Part shown: positions 23,831 through 32,233 of the stretch, piece after piece | Position numbering within the stretch: position 1 is the stretch's first letter | Layout of the letters: every line of letters starts with the position of its first letter | Assembly (NCBI GenBank): GCA_030681365.1 | Contig: JAUXWH010000107.1 | Span: forward strand, 1-40,751 | Reading direction: 5' to 3' | Length of the DNA: 40,751 nucleotides | Source: Bradyrhizobium sp. | GTDB lineage: Bacteria > Pseudomonadota > Alphaproteobacteria > Rhizobiales > Xanthobacteraceae | Translations under genes and position numbers: made by a program | The notes under the pieces: generated by a model | Databases searched by the model: none | What the model was told of the DNA's origin: nothing | What the model saw: only the letters and a program-made list of their open reading frames with translations

Positions 23831-24559
23831 CTAGCCGTTCTCGACCAGAAATTCGATGCGCTCGGCGGCGAAGCGCGCGCGTGTGGTCAGCAGCGGCTCG
23901 CCGTCGGCATGGACGTCCGTGCTGTCGACCACCAGAACCGGGCGCCCGAGCGCGAGGTCGAGCTTAATCGCGTCCGCGGCGTCGACAATGGCGGCAGAGA
24001 CGCGGGTGGAGGCCCGGCGATAGTCACGGATGCCGTAATGTGCCAGCAATTTGGTAGTCGATCGCACCCGCTCATAGATCCGCCCGGCGTCGGGGAAGCG
24101 CGCTGCCGCGAGCCAGGTGGTGCCGACGCAAATCGGCGTGCGGTCGGCCAGCCGCAGCGCATCGATCCTGACCAGCGGCGTTCCGGTCTTCAGGCCAAGT
24201 TGCTTCGCCAGTTCCCGGGTTGCCGGCTCTTCGGAAGCGTCGATCAGTTGGCCGCGCGGCTCGCGGCCGCCGGCGCCGACGATCTCGGAGAACCGCGTGC
24301 GCGAACGCAAGGGGTAGGCGATACGCGGCGCTTCCACGTAGGTGCCGCTGCCGCGCTCGGCGCGCACCAGGCCGCGCTCCGCCAGCGCCGCCAGCGCCCG
24401 GCGCACGGTGTGGCGGTTGACGCGGTAGGTCTCGGCGATTTCGGTCTCGCCCGGCAGCCGCTCGCCGGCGGCGAAGCGGCCGTCGGCGATGCCGCGCTCG
24501 ATGCCGTCGGCGACCTGCCGCCACAACGCCACGCCGGAAACTGCGTCCTGCAGGCTCAT
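23831..24559 (-). CDS. phnF: GntR/HutC-family repressor PhnF
   Basis: A 242-residue regulator. The GntR winged helix at about 10-75 reads LWRQVADGIERGIADGRFAA, GERLPGETEIAETYRVNRHT, VRRALAALAERGLVRAERGS. The UTRA ligand domain follows (ELAKQLGLKTGTPLVRIDAL). It faces the phnG operon across a 130-base gap that contains a perfect 11-base inverted repeat (24633-24660) built from GTCTA/TAGAC half-sites, as expected for HutC-type operators. It probably represses the C-P lyase operon and its own gene until a phosphonate-related ligand is present. It converges with phnE. Confidence 0.92.
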   Translation of the reverse strand: MSLQDAVSGVALWRQVADGIERGIADGRFAAGERLPGETEIAETYRVNRHTVRRALAALAERGLVRAERGSGTYVEAPRIAYPLRSRTRFSEIVGAGGREPRGQLIDASEEPATRELAKQLGLKTGTPLVRIDALRLADRTPICVGTTWLAAARFPDAGRIYERVRSTTKLLAHYGIRDYRRASTRVSAAIVDAADAIKLDLALGRPVLVVDSTDVHADGEPLLTTRARFAAERIEFLVENG

Positions 24560-24601
24560 GGCGCGAAAAATCCGGGCAGGGGCATTGGAAAAATCATCCT
24601 G

Positions 24602-24619
24602 ATGTCACGAAATAGTCAT
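24602..24619 (+). promoter_or_regulatory. Pho box of the phnG operon
   Basis: ATGTCAC-GAAA-TAGTCAT, 10 of 14 consensus positions with exact spacing, 70 bases before phnG and 13 bases before the PhnF-type inverted repeat. Confidence 0.55.
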
Positions 24620-24632
24620 GGCGCTTCGTTAT

Positions 24633-24660
24633 CAAGTTGTCTACTAACATAGACAACTTG
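24633..24660. promoter_or_regulatory. Inverted repeat, likely PhnF operator
   Basis: CAAGTTGTCTA (24633-24643), spacer CTAACA, TAGACAACTTG (24650-24660). Arms are perfect over 11 bases. It lies between the Pho box and the phnG start and beside phnF, the expected place for a local repressor site. Confidence 0.75.
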
Positions 24661-24689
24661 ATTCCAGCAAGACTGATCTGAAGGTTGAC

Positions 24690-25151
24690 ATGACCGTCGC
24701 GGGCGACAACGGCAAACAGGCGCAGCGCAAGGCCGCGATGGCGGTGCTGGCGCATGCCGATGCGGCAGAGATTGCCCGTCGTCTCGACCCGATCGCGTTG
24801 CCGCCTTTCGAAAACCTGCGCGAGCCTGAGAACGGGCTGGTGATGCTGCGCGGCCGCATCGGCGGTGACGGCGCGCCGTTCAATCTCGGCGAGGCCACGG
24901 TTTCGCGCGCCGCGGTGCGGCTTGCGACCGGTGAGGTCGGCTTCGGCTATGTACTCGGCCGTGACAGGCAAAAGGCGCAGATGATCGCACTATGCGACGC
25001 ATTGGTGCAGTCGAATGAATTTTCGCAGGCGGTTGAGGAAAGCGTGCTGACGCCGCTTCGTACCGTGCTGGTCGCCGAACGCGACCGCAGGGCCGCGGAG
25101 ACCGCAGCGACGCGGGTCGATTTTTACACGATGGTGCGCGGTGAGGGCTGA
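24690..25151 (+). CDS. phnG: C-P lyase core subunit PhnG
   Basis: A 153-residue PhnG. Family blocks are RKAAMAVLAHADAAEIARRL, LREPENGLVMLRGRIGGDGA, FNLGEATVSRAAVRLATGEV and GFGYVLGRDRQKAQMIALCD. PhnG is part of the PhnGHIJ complex that, with PhnI, makes ribose 1-phosphonate triphosphate from ATP and the phosphonate. It is the first gene of the C-P lyase operon, three bases ahead of phnH, behind the Pho box and PhnF operator. Length matches the family. Confidence 0.95.
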   Translation: MTVAGDNGKQAQRKAAMAVLAHADAAEIARRLDPIALPPFENLREPENGLVMLRGRIGGDGAPFNLGEATVSRAAVRLATGEVGFGYVLGRDRQKAQMIALCDALVQSNEFSQAVEESVLTPLRTVLVAERDRRAAETAATRVDFYTMVRGEG

Positions 25152-25154
25152 GCG

Positions 25155-25763
25155 ATGACGACGGTTGCCGAACTGCCTGCCGGTTTTGCGGACAAGGTTC
25201 TTTCAGCGCAGGCGACCTTCCGTTCGGTAATGGATGCGATGGCCCGCCCGGGCAGCGTTCAGCGCGTCACGGCCGGATCCGGCGTCCCTGGCGCCATGAT
25301 GCGCGGCGCCGCCGCCATCGCCCTTACATTGTTCGACCATGATACGCCGGTCTGGCTCGATCCGCTGATGTCGGGGACGCCGGACGTCGGCAAATGGCTC
25401 AAGTTTCATACCGGCGCGCCTGTCATCGCGGATTCGTCGATCTGCAGTTTTGCTCTCGTTGGCGATGCGCGGGCGCTCCCGGCACTCGACCGTTTTGCCC
25501 TCGGCAGCAACGAATATCCCGATCGTTCGACGACGGTGATCCTGCAGGTCGAGAGCCTGACCCAGGGCACCGCTTTCGAATTGCGCGGTCCCGGCATCGA
25601 CGGCACCGCGGTGTTGCGGGCCACGCTCCAACCCGCGGACCTGTTCGATCGGCTTGCCGTCAACGCCTCGCTGTTTCCGCGCGGCATCGACCTCGTGCTG
25701 GTGGCCGACGATGCCGTTGTCGCGATACCCAGAACCACGCGGCTTGCCGCGAAGGGAGACTGA
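25155..25763 (+). CDS. phnH: C-P lyase core subunit PhnH
   Basis: A 202-residue PhnH. It has AQATFRSVMDAMARPGSVQR at the start and DTPVWLDPLMSGTP, QVESLTQGTAFELRGPGIDG and FPRGIDLVLVADDAVVAIPR, all typical of the family. PhnH forms a dimeric part of the PhnGHIJ core. It starts three bases after phnG and is followed three bases later by phnI. Confidence 0.95.
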   Translation: MTTVAELPAGFADKVLSAQATFRSVMDAMARPGSVQRVTAGSGVPGAMMRGAAAIALTLFDHDTPVWLDPLMSGTPDVGKWLKFHTGAPVIADSSICSFALVGDARALPALDRFALGSNEYPDRSTTVILQVESLTQGTAFELRGPGIDGTAVLRATLQPADLFDRLAVNASLFPRGIDLVLVADDAVVAIPRTTRLAAKGD

Positions 25764-25766
25764 AGC

Positions 25767-26876
25767 ATGTATGTCGCCGTCAAGGGAGGCGAGCGCGCCA
25801 TCGAGAACGCCCATCGCCTGCTGGCGCATGAACGGCGCGGCGATTGCGACGTTCCCGAACTCTCGCTCGCCCAGATCTCCGGGCAACTCAGCCTCGGCGT
25901 CGATCGCATCATGACCGAGGGTTCGCTCTATGACCGCGAGCTTGCAGCGCTGGCGCTGAAGCAGGCGCGCGGCGACATGATCGAGGCGATCTTTCTGATC
26001 CGCGCCTTCCGCGCCACCTTGCCGCGTTTCGGCGCCACCGAACCGGTCGATACCGGCCAGATGCGGGTGCGCCGCCGCATCTCATCGACCTTCAAGGACA
26101 TTCCGGGCGGCCAGATCCTCGGACCGACCTTCGATTACACCCACCGCCTGCTCGATCCGCGACTGGCGGAAGGTTCAGAGCCCGAGGCGCCCGCGACCGC
26201 GGAAGCATCGGCCGCGACCATGCCGCGCGTCACCGACATTCTCGGCCGCGACGGCCTGATCGAGCCTTCGCCGCAAGTGGACGCGGATTCGGCTGTGGGC
26301 GATCTCACTCGCGAGCCGCTGAGCTTTCCCGCCGATCGCGATCTGCGGCTGCAGAATCTGGCGCGCGCCGATGAGGGTTTTCTGCTGGCGCTCGGCTATT
26401 CGACGCAGCGCGGGTACGGCCGCAGCCACCCGTTCGCCGGCGAAATCCGGCTCGGCGAGGTCGAGGTGGAGTTCATGGCCGAGGACGTCGGTTTCGCGGT
26501 GCCGCTCGGCGCGGTCACACTGACCGAATGCCAGATGGTCAACCAGTTCAAGGGCTCGGCGACGGAAGCCCCGTGTTTTACGCGGGGCTACGGCTTAGCC
26601 TTCGGGCAGTCGGAGCGCAAGACCATGTCGATGGCGCTGGTCGACCGCAGCCTGCGGGCCCGCGAACTCGGCGAGGAGATCATCGCGCCGGCCCAGGACG
26701 AAGAGTTCGTGATGTCGCATTCCGACAATGTGCAGGCGACCGGCTTCGTCGAGCATCTCAAGCTGCCGCATTATGTCGACTTCCAGTCCGAACTCGGCCT
26801 GTTGCGCAAGTTGCGCAAGGAGTTTTCGGAAGCGGCGACAGACACCGCAGCGCCGATGCAGGAGGCCGCGGAATGA
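25767..26876 (+). CDS. phnI: C-P lyase core subunit PhnI
   Basis: A 369-residue PhnI, which transfers the phosphonate to the ribose C1 of ATP, releasing adenine. Recognisable blocks are MYVAVKGGERAIENAHRLLA, LYDRELAALALKQARGDMIE, MRVRRRISSTFKDIPGGQIL, RAFRATLPRFG, and SDNVQATGFVEHLKLPHYVD near the end. The stop overlaps the phnJ start as ATGA. Length matches E. coli PhnI. Confidence 0.96.
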   Translation: MYVAVKGGERAIENAHRLLAHERRGDCDVPELSLAQISGQLSLGVDRIMTEGSLYDRELAALALKQARGDMIEAIFLIRAFRATLPRFGATEPVDTGQMRVRRRISSTFKDIPGGQILGPTFDYTHRLLDPRLAEGSEPEAPATAEASAATMPRVTDILGRDGLIEPSPQVDADSAVGDLTREPLSFPADRDLRLQNLARADEGFLLALGYSTQRGYGRSHPFAGEIRLGEVEVEFMAEDVGFAVPLGAVTLTECQMVNQFKGSATEAPCFTRGYGLAFGQSERKTMSMALVDRSLRARELGEEIIAPAQDEEFVMSHSDNVQATGFVEHLKLPHYVDFQSELGLLRKLRKEFSEAATDTAAPMQEAAE

Positions 26877-27757
26877 ACGCGCCGGTCTACAATTTTGCCT
26901 ATCTGGACGAGCAGACAAAACGGATGATCCGCCGCGCCATCCTGAAGGCGATCGCCATCCCCGGCTACCAGGTGCCGTTCGCCAGCCGCGAAATGCCGAT
27001 GCCTTACGGCTGGGGCACCGGCGGCGTGCAGGTGACCGCGGCGATCCTCGGGCCGGCCGATGTGCTGAAGGTGATCGATCAGGGTTCCGACGACACCACC
27101 AACGCGATTTCGATCCGAAAGTTCTTCGCCAGGACCGCCGGTGTTGCCACCACGACCGCCACGGCGGACGCCACCGTGATCCAGACCAGGCACCGCATTC
27201 CGGAAGCGCCGCTGCATGGCGGGCAGGTGCTGGTCTATCAGGTCCCGATCCCGGAGCCGCTGCGCTTCCTCGAGCCGCGTGAGACCGAGACCCGGCGCAT
27301 GCATGCGCTCGGCGAATATGGCCTGATGCACGTCAAGCTCTACGAGGACATCGCCCGCTTCGGGCATATCGCCACGTCCTATGCCTATCCGGTGAAGGTC
27401 AACGCACGCTACGTGATGGACCCGTCGCCGACGCCCAAATTCGACAATCCGAAGATGGACAATTGTCCGGCGCTGCAGCTGTTCGGCGCCGGCCGCGAAA
27501 AGCGCATCTACGCAATCCCGCCTTACACCTCGGTGGTGTCGCTCGATTTCGAGGATCATCCGTTCACGCGCTACCGCTTCGACGCGCCCTGTGCGCTGTG
27601 CGGCGCCGATGATTCCTATCTCGACGAAATCGTCACCGACGACCAGGGCAGCCGGATGTTCGTCTGCTCCGACACCGACTATTGCGAGAACCGCCAGGCG
27701 CAGGGTCATCGCGGCAGCGAAAGTGCTGCCCCGCACAAGGAGCGGCCGCATGGCTGA
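26873..27757 (+). CDS. phnJ: C-P lyase catalytic subunit PhnJ (radical SAM)
   Basis: A 294-residue PhnJ, the radical SAM enzyme that breaks the carbon-phosphorus bond. The iron-sulphur and catalytic Cys pattern is intact: Cys240 and Cys243 (APCALCG), Cys265 and Cys271 (FVCSDTDYCENR), one residue off the E. coli numbers 241, 244, 266 and 272. Other blocks are FAYLDEQTKRMIRRAILKAI and PMPYGWGTGGVQVTAAILGP. It starts at 26873 within the phnI stop and overlaps phnK by eight bases, so the operon is tightly coupled. Confidence 0.97.
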   Translation: MNAPVYNFAYLDEQTKRMIRRAILKAIAIPGYQVPFASREMPMPYGWGTGGVQVTAAILGPADVLKVIDQGSDDTTNAISIRKFFARTAGVATTTATADATVIQTRHRIPEAPLHGGQVLVYQVPIPEPLRFLEPRETETRRMHALGEYGLMHVKLYEDIARFGHIATSYAYPVKVNARYVMDPSPTPKFDNPKMDNCPALQLFGAGREKRIYAIPPYTSVVSLDFEDHPFTRYRFDAPCALCGADDSYLDEIVTDDQGSRMFVCSDTDYCENRQAQGHRGSESAAPHKERPHG

Positions 27758-28553
27758 CAGCAAAATCGCCGTGCAGGACAACGACCAGCCGCTGCTGCTG
27801 GCCGATGGCCTCGGCAAGAGCTATGGCCGGCTCAGCGCCTGCCGCGACGTGTCCTTTGCGCTTTACCCCGGCGAAGTGCTGGCGATCGTCGGCGAATCCG
27901 GATCGGGCAAATCGACCTTGCTGCAGCTGTTGTCGGCACAGCTGTCCCCGAGCGCCGGCAAGGTATCGTACCGGATGCGCGACGGGGTGATGCGGGATCT
28001 GGCGGCACTTGGCGAAGCCGAGCGCCGCTTCCTGCTTCGCACCGACTGGGGCTATGTGCATCAGGACCCCGTGCTGGGACTGCGGATGGCAGTGTCGGCC
28101 GGCGCCAATGTCGGCGAACGGCTGATGGCGGTGGGCTGGAACCACTACGGCCGCATCCGCGACACCGCAACATCGTGGTTGGAACGCGTCGAGATCGACG
28201 TCGGGCGCATCGACGATGCGCCACGGACCTATTCCGGCGGCATGCGGCAGCGGCTGCAGATCGCGCGCAACCTGGTCACCGAGCCGCGGCTGGTGTTCAT
28301 GGATGAGCCGACCGGCGGGCTCGACGTCTCGGTGCAGGCGCGGCTGCTCGATCTGATGCGCAATCTTGTCAGCGAGCTCGGCCTTGCCGCCATCGTCGTC
28401 ACCCATGATCTCGCGGTGGCGCGGCTGTTGTCGCACCGGGTGATGGTGATGAAGGGCGGCCGGGTCATCGAGACCGGGCTGACCGACCAGGTGCTGGACG
28501 ATCCCCGTGAGCCCTATACCCAGCTGCTCGTTTCCTCGATCCTGCCAGCGTGA
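27750..28553 (+). CDS. phnK: C-P lyase ATPase subunit PhnK
   Basis: A 267-residue ABC-type ATPase that binds the PhnGHIJ core. Walker A is GESGSGKST (48-56), the Q-loop YVHQDPVLGLRMAVSAGANV, signature YSGGMRQRLQIARNLV, Walker B LVFMDEPTGGLDVSVQ and H-loop VTHDLAVARLL. The start is the ATG at 27750, eight bases inside phnJ. There is no permease partner, consistent with its C-P lyase role instead of transport. Confidence 0.95.
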   Translation: MADSKIAVQDNDQPLLLADGLGKSYGRLSACRDVSFALYPGEVLAIVGESGSGKSTLLQLLSAQLSPSAGKVSYRMRDGVMRDLAALGEAERRFLLRTDWGYVHQDPVLGLRMAVSAGANVGERLMAVGWNHYGRIRDTATSWLERVEIDVGRIDDAPRTYSGGMRQRLQIARNLVTEPRLVFMDEPTGGLDVSVQARLLDLMRNLVSELGLAAIVVTHDLAVARLLSHRVMVMKGGRVIETGLTDQVLDDPREPYTQLLVSSILPA

Positions 28554-28563
28554 GCCCAAACCT

Positions 28564-29277
28564 ATGACTGCCATGCCGATGACCGCGATGATCGATATCA
28601 GCCGTGCGGAAAAAACCTTCACCATGCATTTGCAGGGCGGGATCGAGCTGCCGGTCGTGAGTGGCGTCACCTTTCAGGTCCAGCCTGGCGAGTGCGTAGT
28701 GCTGTCGGGCCCGTCCGGTGCGGGCAAATCCTCGATCCTGAAGATGATCTTCGGCAATTACCGCTGCGATGGCGGCCGCATCGGCATCCGCCACCAGGGC
28801 GTGGTGGTCGATCTCGCCGGCGCCGAGCCGCGACAGATCCTCAGCGTGCGCCGCGCCACGATAGGCTATGTCAGCCAGTTCCTGCGGGCGGTGCCGCGGG
28901 TGGCCACCATCGATGTGGTGGCCGAGCCGCTGATATCGAACGGAACGGCGCGTTCCGAGGCGCAGGAGCGGGCAGGGCAGCTGCTGCGCCGGCTCAACAT
29001 TCCGGAGCGGCTGTGGGCGCTACCGCCCTCGACCTTTTCGGGTGGCGAGCAGCAGCGCGTCAACATCGCGCGCGGCTTCATCTCCGATCTGCCGATCCTG
29101 CTGCTGGACGAGCCGACCGCCTCGCTCGATGCCGCCAACCGCGCGGTCGTGGTCGAACTGATCGAGCAGAAGAAACGTGCCGACGTCGCCATGGTCGCCA
29201 TCGTCCATGACGACGAAATCCGCCATCTGATCGCCGACCGCATCGTCGACGTGACGTCGTTTGCATCAGCCGCTTGA
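28564..29277 (+). CDS. phnL: C-P lyase ATPase subunit PhnL
   Basis: A 237-residue ABC-type ATPase. Walker A SGPSGAGKSS is at 48-57, with the family Q-loop region GYVSQFLRAVPRVATIDVVA, signature FSGGEQQRVNIARGFISDLP, and Walker B LLLDEPTASLD. ATG 28564 is taken as start; it is ten bases after phnK. A second Met at codon 6 is possible. PhnL associates with PhnI and PhnK in the C-P lyase machinery. Confidence 0.94.
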   Translation: MTAMPMTAMIDISRAEKTFTMHLQGGIELPVVSGVTFQVQPGECVVLSGPSGAGKSSILKMIFGNYRCDGGRIGIRHQGVVVDLAGAEPRQILSVRRATIGYVSQFLRAVPRVATIDVVAEPLISNGTARSEAQERAGQLLRRLNIPERLWALPPSTFSGGEQQRVNIARGFISDLPILLLDEPTASLDAANRAVVVELIEQKKRADVAMVAIVHDDEIRHLIADRIVDVTSFASAA

Positions 29278-29292
29278 AGAGAGAACATTGAC

Positions 29293-30450
29293 ATGACTTC
29301 GACCGGGTCCGAAACCGTTATCGGCAACGCCAGGATTGTTCTGGCGGACCGCGTGATCGAGCGCGGCTGGATCGCCGTTTCGGATGGCCGTATCGCCGGA
29401 TTTGGCGAGGGGAACGCCCCCGCCGGCAGCGAGGACGCCGCGGGCGATCTGGTCATGCCCGGCCTGATCGAACTGCACACCGATCATCTCGAAGCGCATT
29501 ACGTGCCGCGCCCAAAAGTGTTCTGGGATCCTATCGCGTCCGTCGTCTCCTATGACGCGCAGCTGGCGACGTCGGGCATCACCACGGTGCTGGATTCGTT
29601 GCGGGTCTGGCGCGAGGACGGCGCCGAGGATGTCGACGGCAGGGCAGGCGTGCTGGCCGAGGCGATCTCAGCGGCGCGTGATGCCAACCTGCTCCGCGCA
29701 GATCATTTCCTGCATCTGCGCTGCGAAATTCCGATGCCAAGCGTGGTCGAGGAGGCCAAGGAGCTGATCGGGCGGCCGGACATTCGCCTGATGTCGTTGA
29801 TGGACCATACGCCGGGACAACGCCAGTTTCGCGACGAAGGCAAGCTGCGCGATTACTACCGCGGCAAGGGCGCCGGCATGACCGATGCCGAACTCGACAC
29901 GCTGTTCGCACGGCGGTTTGCCTATCAGAAAGCCTATGCCGCGACCAACATGCGCGAGATCGTGGCGCTGGCGCACCAATACAATATCCCGTTGGCCAGC
30001 CATGACGACACCACCGACGAGAACGTTGCCGACGCCATCAAGGATCGCATTTCGGTGGCGGAGTTTCCGACCACGATGGAAGCCGCACATGGATTGCACC
30101 AGGCCGGCATCGGCATCCTGATGGGCGCGCCCAATGTGGTGCGCAACGGCTCGCATTCCGGCAACATCGCCGCGGTCGATCTCGCCCGCGAGGGGCTATT
30201 GGACATCCTGTCGTCCGACTACATTCCCTCCAGCCTCCTGATGGCCGCGCTGCAATTGCCGCAGCGTGTCCCGGCCATCGACCTCGCCTCCGCGGTCCGC
30301 ACCGTCACCAGGACGCCAGCCGAAGCCGTCGGGCTTGCCGATCGCGGCGAGATCGCGGTGGGCAAGCGCGCCGACCTGATCCGCGTCCATGTCGCTCGCG
30401 ACATTCCGGTGGTGCGCAGCGTATGGCGTGAAGGACATCGCGTGGCGTGA
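29293..30450 (+). CDS. phnM: Ribose 1-methylphosphonate 5-triphosphate diphosphatase PhnM
   Basis: A 385-residue amidohydrolase that removes diphosphate from the PhnI product. Classical PhnM motifs are complete: VMPGLIELHTDHLEAHYVPR, SLMDHTPGQRQFRDEGKLRD, ASHDDTT, VAEFPTTMEAAHGLHQAGIG, MGAPNVVRNGSHSGN and DILSSDYIPSSLL. It lies in the C-P lyase operon, 15 bases after phnL, and its stop overlaps phnN (GTGA). This is the orthodox PhnM, in contrast to the divergent paralogue at 18730-19923. Confidence 0.96.
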   Translation: MTSTGSETVIGNARIVLADRVIERGWIAVSDGRIAGFGEGNAPAGSEDAAGDLVMPGLIELHTDHLEAHYVPRPKVFWDPIASVVSYDAQLATSGITTVLDSLRVWREDGAEDVDGRAGVLAEAISAARDANLLRADHFLHLRCEIPMPSVVEEAKELIGRPDIRLMSLMDHTPGQRQFRDEGKLRDYYRGKGAGMTDAELDTLFARRFAYQKAYAATNMREIVALAHQYNIPLASHDDTTDENVADAIKDRISVAEFPTTMEAAHGLHQAGIGILMGAPNVVRNGSHSGNIAAVDLAREGLLDILSSDYIPSSLLMAALQLPQRVPAIDLASAVRTVTRTPAEAVGLADRGEIAVGKRADLIRVHVARDIPVVRSVWREGHRVA

Positions 30451-31034
30451 CGGAACAGCCGACGATATCTAGCCATCGGACCGCCACTGGGATCGGGCCC
30501 GGCCGGCTGGTGCTGGTCGTCGGGCCGAGCGGCGCCGGCAAGGACACGTTGATCGGGTTGGCCCGGGCCGCCAGCGCCGATGACGGCACTATCGTTTTTC
30601 CGCGCCGTGTGGTCACGCGGGAGCCTTCATCCTTCGAAGACAATGAGCAGGTGAGCCTGGAAGCCTTTGCGCAGGCCCGGGCGCAAGGTGAATTTGCGGT
30701 TCATTGGCAAGCGCATGGCCATTGCTATGCGTTGCGGCGCGCGATTGACGACCAGATCGGCGCCGGGCGCGCGGTCGTCGCCAACGTATCGCGCACGGTC
30801 GTCGAGGCAATGCGCCGCGCCTATGCCGACGTCGTCGTGGTCTCGATCACGGCGCCATCCGAAATTCTCAGCCAGCGTCTTGCCGCGCGGGCGCGCGGCA
30901 GCGACGGACGGATCGCGAACAGGCTGTACCGCGCCGTCGATGATGCGGCGGCCAGACCGGATTTTACCATCATGAATGTCGGCAGTGCCGAGGATCATGC
31001 GCGGGAATTTCTGCGGGTCATCAGGAATGTCTAG
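30447..31034 (+). CDS. phnN: Ribose 1,5-bisphosphokinase PhnN
   Basis: A 195-residue guanylate-kinase-like protein that makes PRPP from ribose 1,5-bisphosphate at the end of the C-P lyase route. The P-loop is GPSGAGKDT (26-34), followed by FPRRVVTREPSSFEDNEQVS and FAVHWQAHGHCYALRRAIDD, both typical PhnN blocks. It uses GTG 30447, overlapping the phnM stop by four bases. It is the last gene of phnGHIJKLMN; no phnP or phnO follows. Confidence 0.94.
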   Translation: MTEQPTISSHRTATGIGPGRLVLVVGPSGAGKDTLIGLARAASADDGTIVFPRRVVTREPSSFEDNEQVSLEAFAQARAQGEFAVHWQAHGHCYALRRAIDDQIGAGRAVVANVSRTVVEAMRRAYADVVVVSITAPSEILSQRLAARARGSDGRIANRLYRAVDDAAARPDFTIMNVGSAEDHAREFLRVIRNV

Positions 31035-31057
31035 GAATCGCGGTGCCGCGCGAACCG

Positions 31058-31075
31058 CTGTCATCCAACCTTCAA
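31058..31075 (+). promoter_or_regulatory. Pho box of ppk2
   Basis: CTGTCAT-CCAA-CCTTCAA: perfect first repeat, two-mismatch second, exact spacing, 75 bases before ATG 31151. Confidence 0.58.
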
Positions 31076-31150
31076 ATCCATCGTTCAAGGATTGACGCTC
31101 AGAAGCAACCCGCACCGCTGAACACGGTCTGTCTGCAGTTGGAGTTGTCC

Positions 31151-32059
31151 ATGACCGAAAAGCCCATCCATGACCGCATTCACAGTGAATTCATGGACAG
31201 CTTCGATGAAGAGCTGGAACTCGAGATCGATGACGACCGGCTCGATGCCCTGACCAACGAGTTCTCGACGCATACCGCGAGTGAGACCGTCGACCGGCGG
31301 GTCTATTTCAAGGAGCTGTTCCGGCTGCAGGGCGAACTGGTGAAATTGCAGAGCTGGGTGCAGCACCACAAGCTCAAGGTGGTGGTAATTTTCGAGGGGC
31401 GCGATTCGGCCGGCAAGGGCGGCGTCATCAAGCGCATCACCCAGCGACTCAATCCGCGGATCTGCCGCGTCGCTGCACTGCCCGCGCCGAGCGAGCGTGA
31501 GCGCACGCAATGGTATTTCCAGCGCTACGTCTCGCACCAGCCGGCCGGTGGCGAGATCGTGCTGTTCGACCGCAGCTGGTATAACCGCGCCGGCGTCGAG
31601 CGCGTGATGGGATTCTGCACCGAGGACGATGTCGAGGAATTCTTCCGATCGGTGCCGGAGTTCGAGCGTATGCTGGTGCGCTCCGGCATCGTTCTGATCA
31701 AGTACTGGTTCTCGATTACCGACGAGGAGCAGCATCTGCGTTTCACCATGCGAATTCACGATCCGCTCAAGCAGTGGAAGCTCAGTCCGATGGATGTGGA
31801 ATCGCGCAGCCGATGGGAACAGTACACCAAGGCCAAGGAGGCGATGCTGGAGCGGACCCACATCGCGGAAGCGCCGTGGTATGTGGTGCAGGCGGTTGAC
31901 AAGAAGAAGGCGCGGTTGAACTGCATCGCACATTTGCTCGAACAGATTCCATACGCCGAAATCGGGCATGAGCCCGTGGTTCTGCCGCCGCGAATTTACA
32001 ACCCGGATTACAGTCGCGGTCCGATTCCGCCCGATATGTACGTGCCGGAGCGCTACTGA
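31151..32059 (+). CDS. ppk2: Polyphosphate kinase 2 (PPK2 class I)
   Basis: A 302-residue PPK2. The P-loop EGRDSAGKGG is at 82-91, the lid/motif B is LFDRSWYNRAGVERVMGFCT, and other blocks are RTQWYFQRYVSHQPAGGEIV and KQWKLSPMDVESRSRWEQYT, all diagnostic of PPK2. These enzymes use polyphosphate to phosphorylate nucleoside diphosphates, or the reverse. The acidic N-terminal stretch (residues 15-35) is common in alphaproteobacterial members. ATG 31151 has GGAG upstream at 31141-31144. A Pho box at 31058-31075 places it in the phosphate-starvation regulon by inference, downstream of phnN but with its own promoter. Confidence 0.94.
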   Translation: MTEKPIHDRIHSEFMDSFDEELELEIDDDRLDALTNEFSTHTASETVDRRVYFKELFRLQGELVKLQSWVQHHKLKVVVIFEGRDSAGKGGVIKRITQRLNPRICRVAALPAPSERERTQWYFQRYVSHQPAGGEIVLFDRSWYNRAGVERVMGFCTEDDVEEFFRSVPEFERMLVRSGIVLIKYWFSITDEEQHLRFTMRIHDPLKQWKLSPMDVESRSRWEQYTKAKEAMLERTHIAEAPWYVVQAVDKKKARLNCIAHLLEQIPYAEIGHEPVVLPPRIYNPDYSRGPIPPDMYVPERY

Positions 32060-32102
32060 GAGATCGTGCCGGGTGCCACCGACCTGCCGTCGTGACACAT
32101 TC

Positions 32103-32120
32103 CTGTAACAAAAATGTCAT
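32103..32120 (+). promoter_or_regulatory. Pho box of the CorA-family gene
   Basis: CTGTAAC-AAAA-ATGTCAT: 11 of 14 consensus positions with exact spacing, 113 bases before the preferred start 32234. An ATG inside the box (32114) is therefore not used as a start. Confidence 0.6.
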
Positions 32121-32233
32121 TCTATGGGGCCGTTTTCGGGAGTTGGCCGGGCCGGAGTGGCTTGCCCGGGAATCGTCGCGTCTTGCAGGTTTGCTTCGCG
32201 ATGTCCTGCTCCGGCCGGAATCTGCGGTGTCCA

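Noticed and set aside
24633..24660. Inverted repeat before phnG as an intrinsic terminator of phnF
   Set aside because: It lies upstream of the phnF start, not after its stop, and has no T-run; an operator explains it better.
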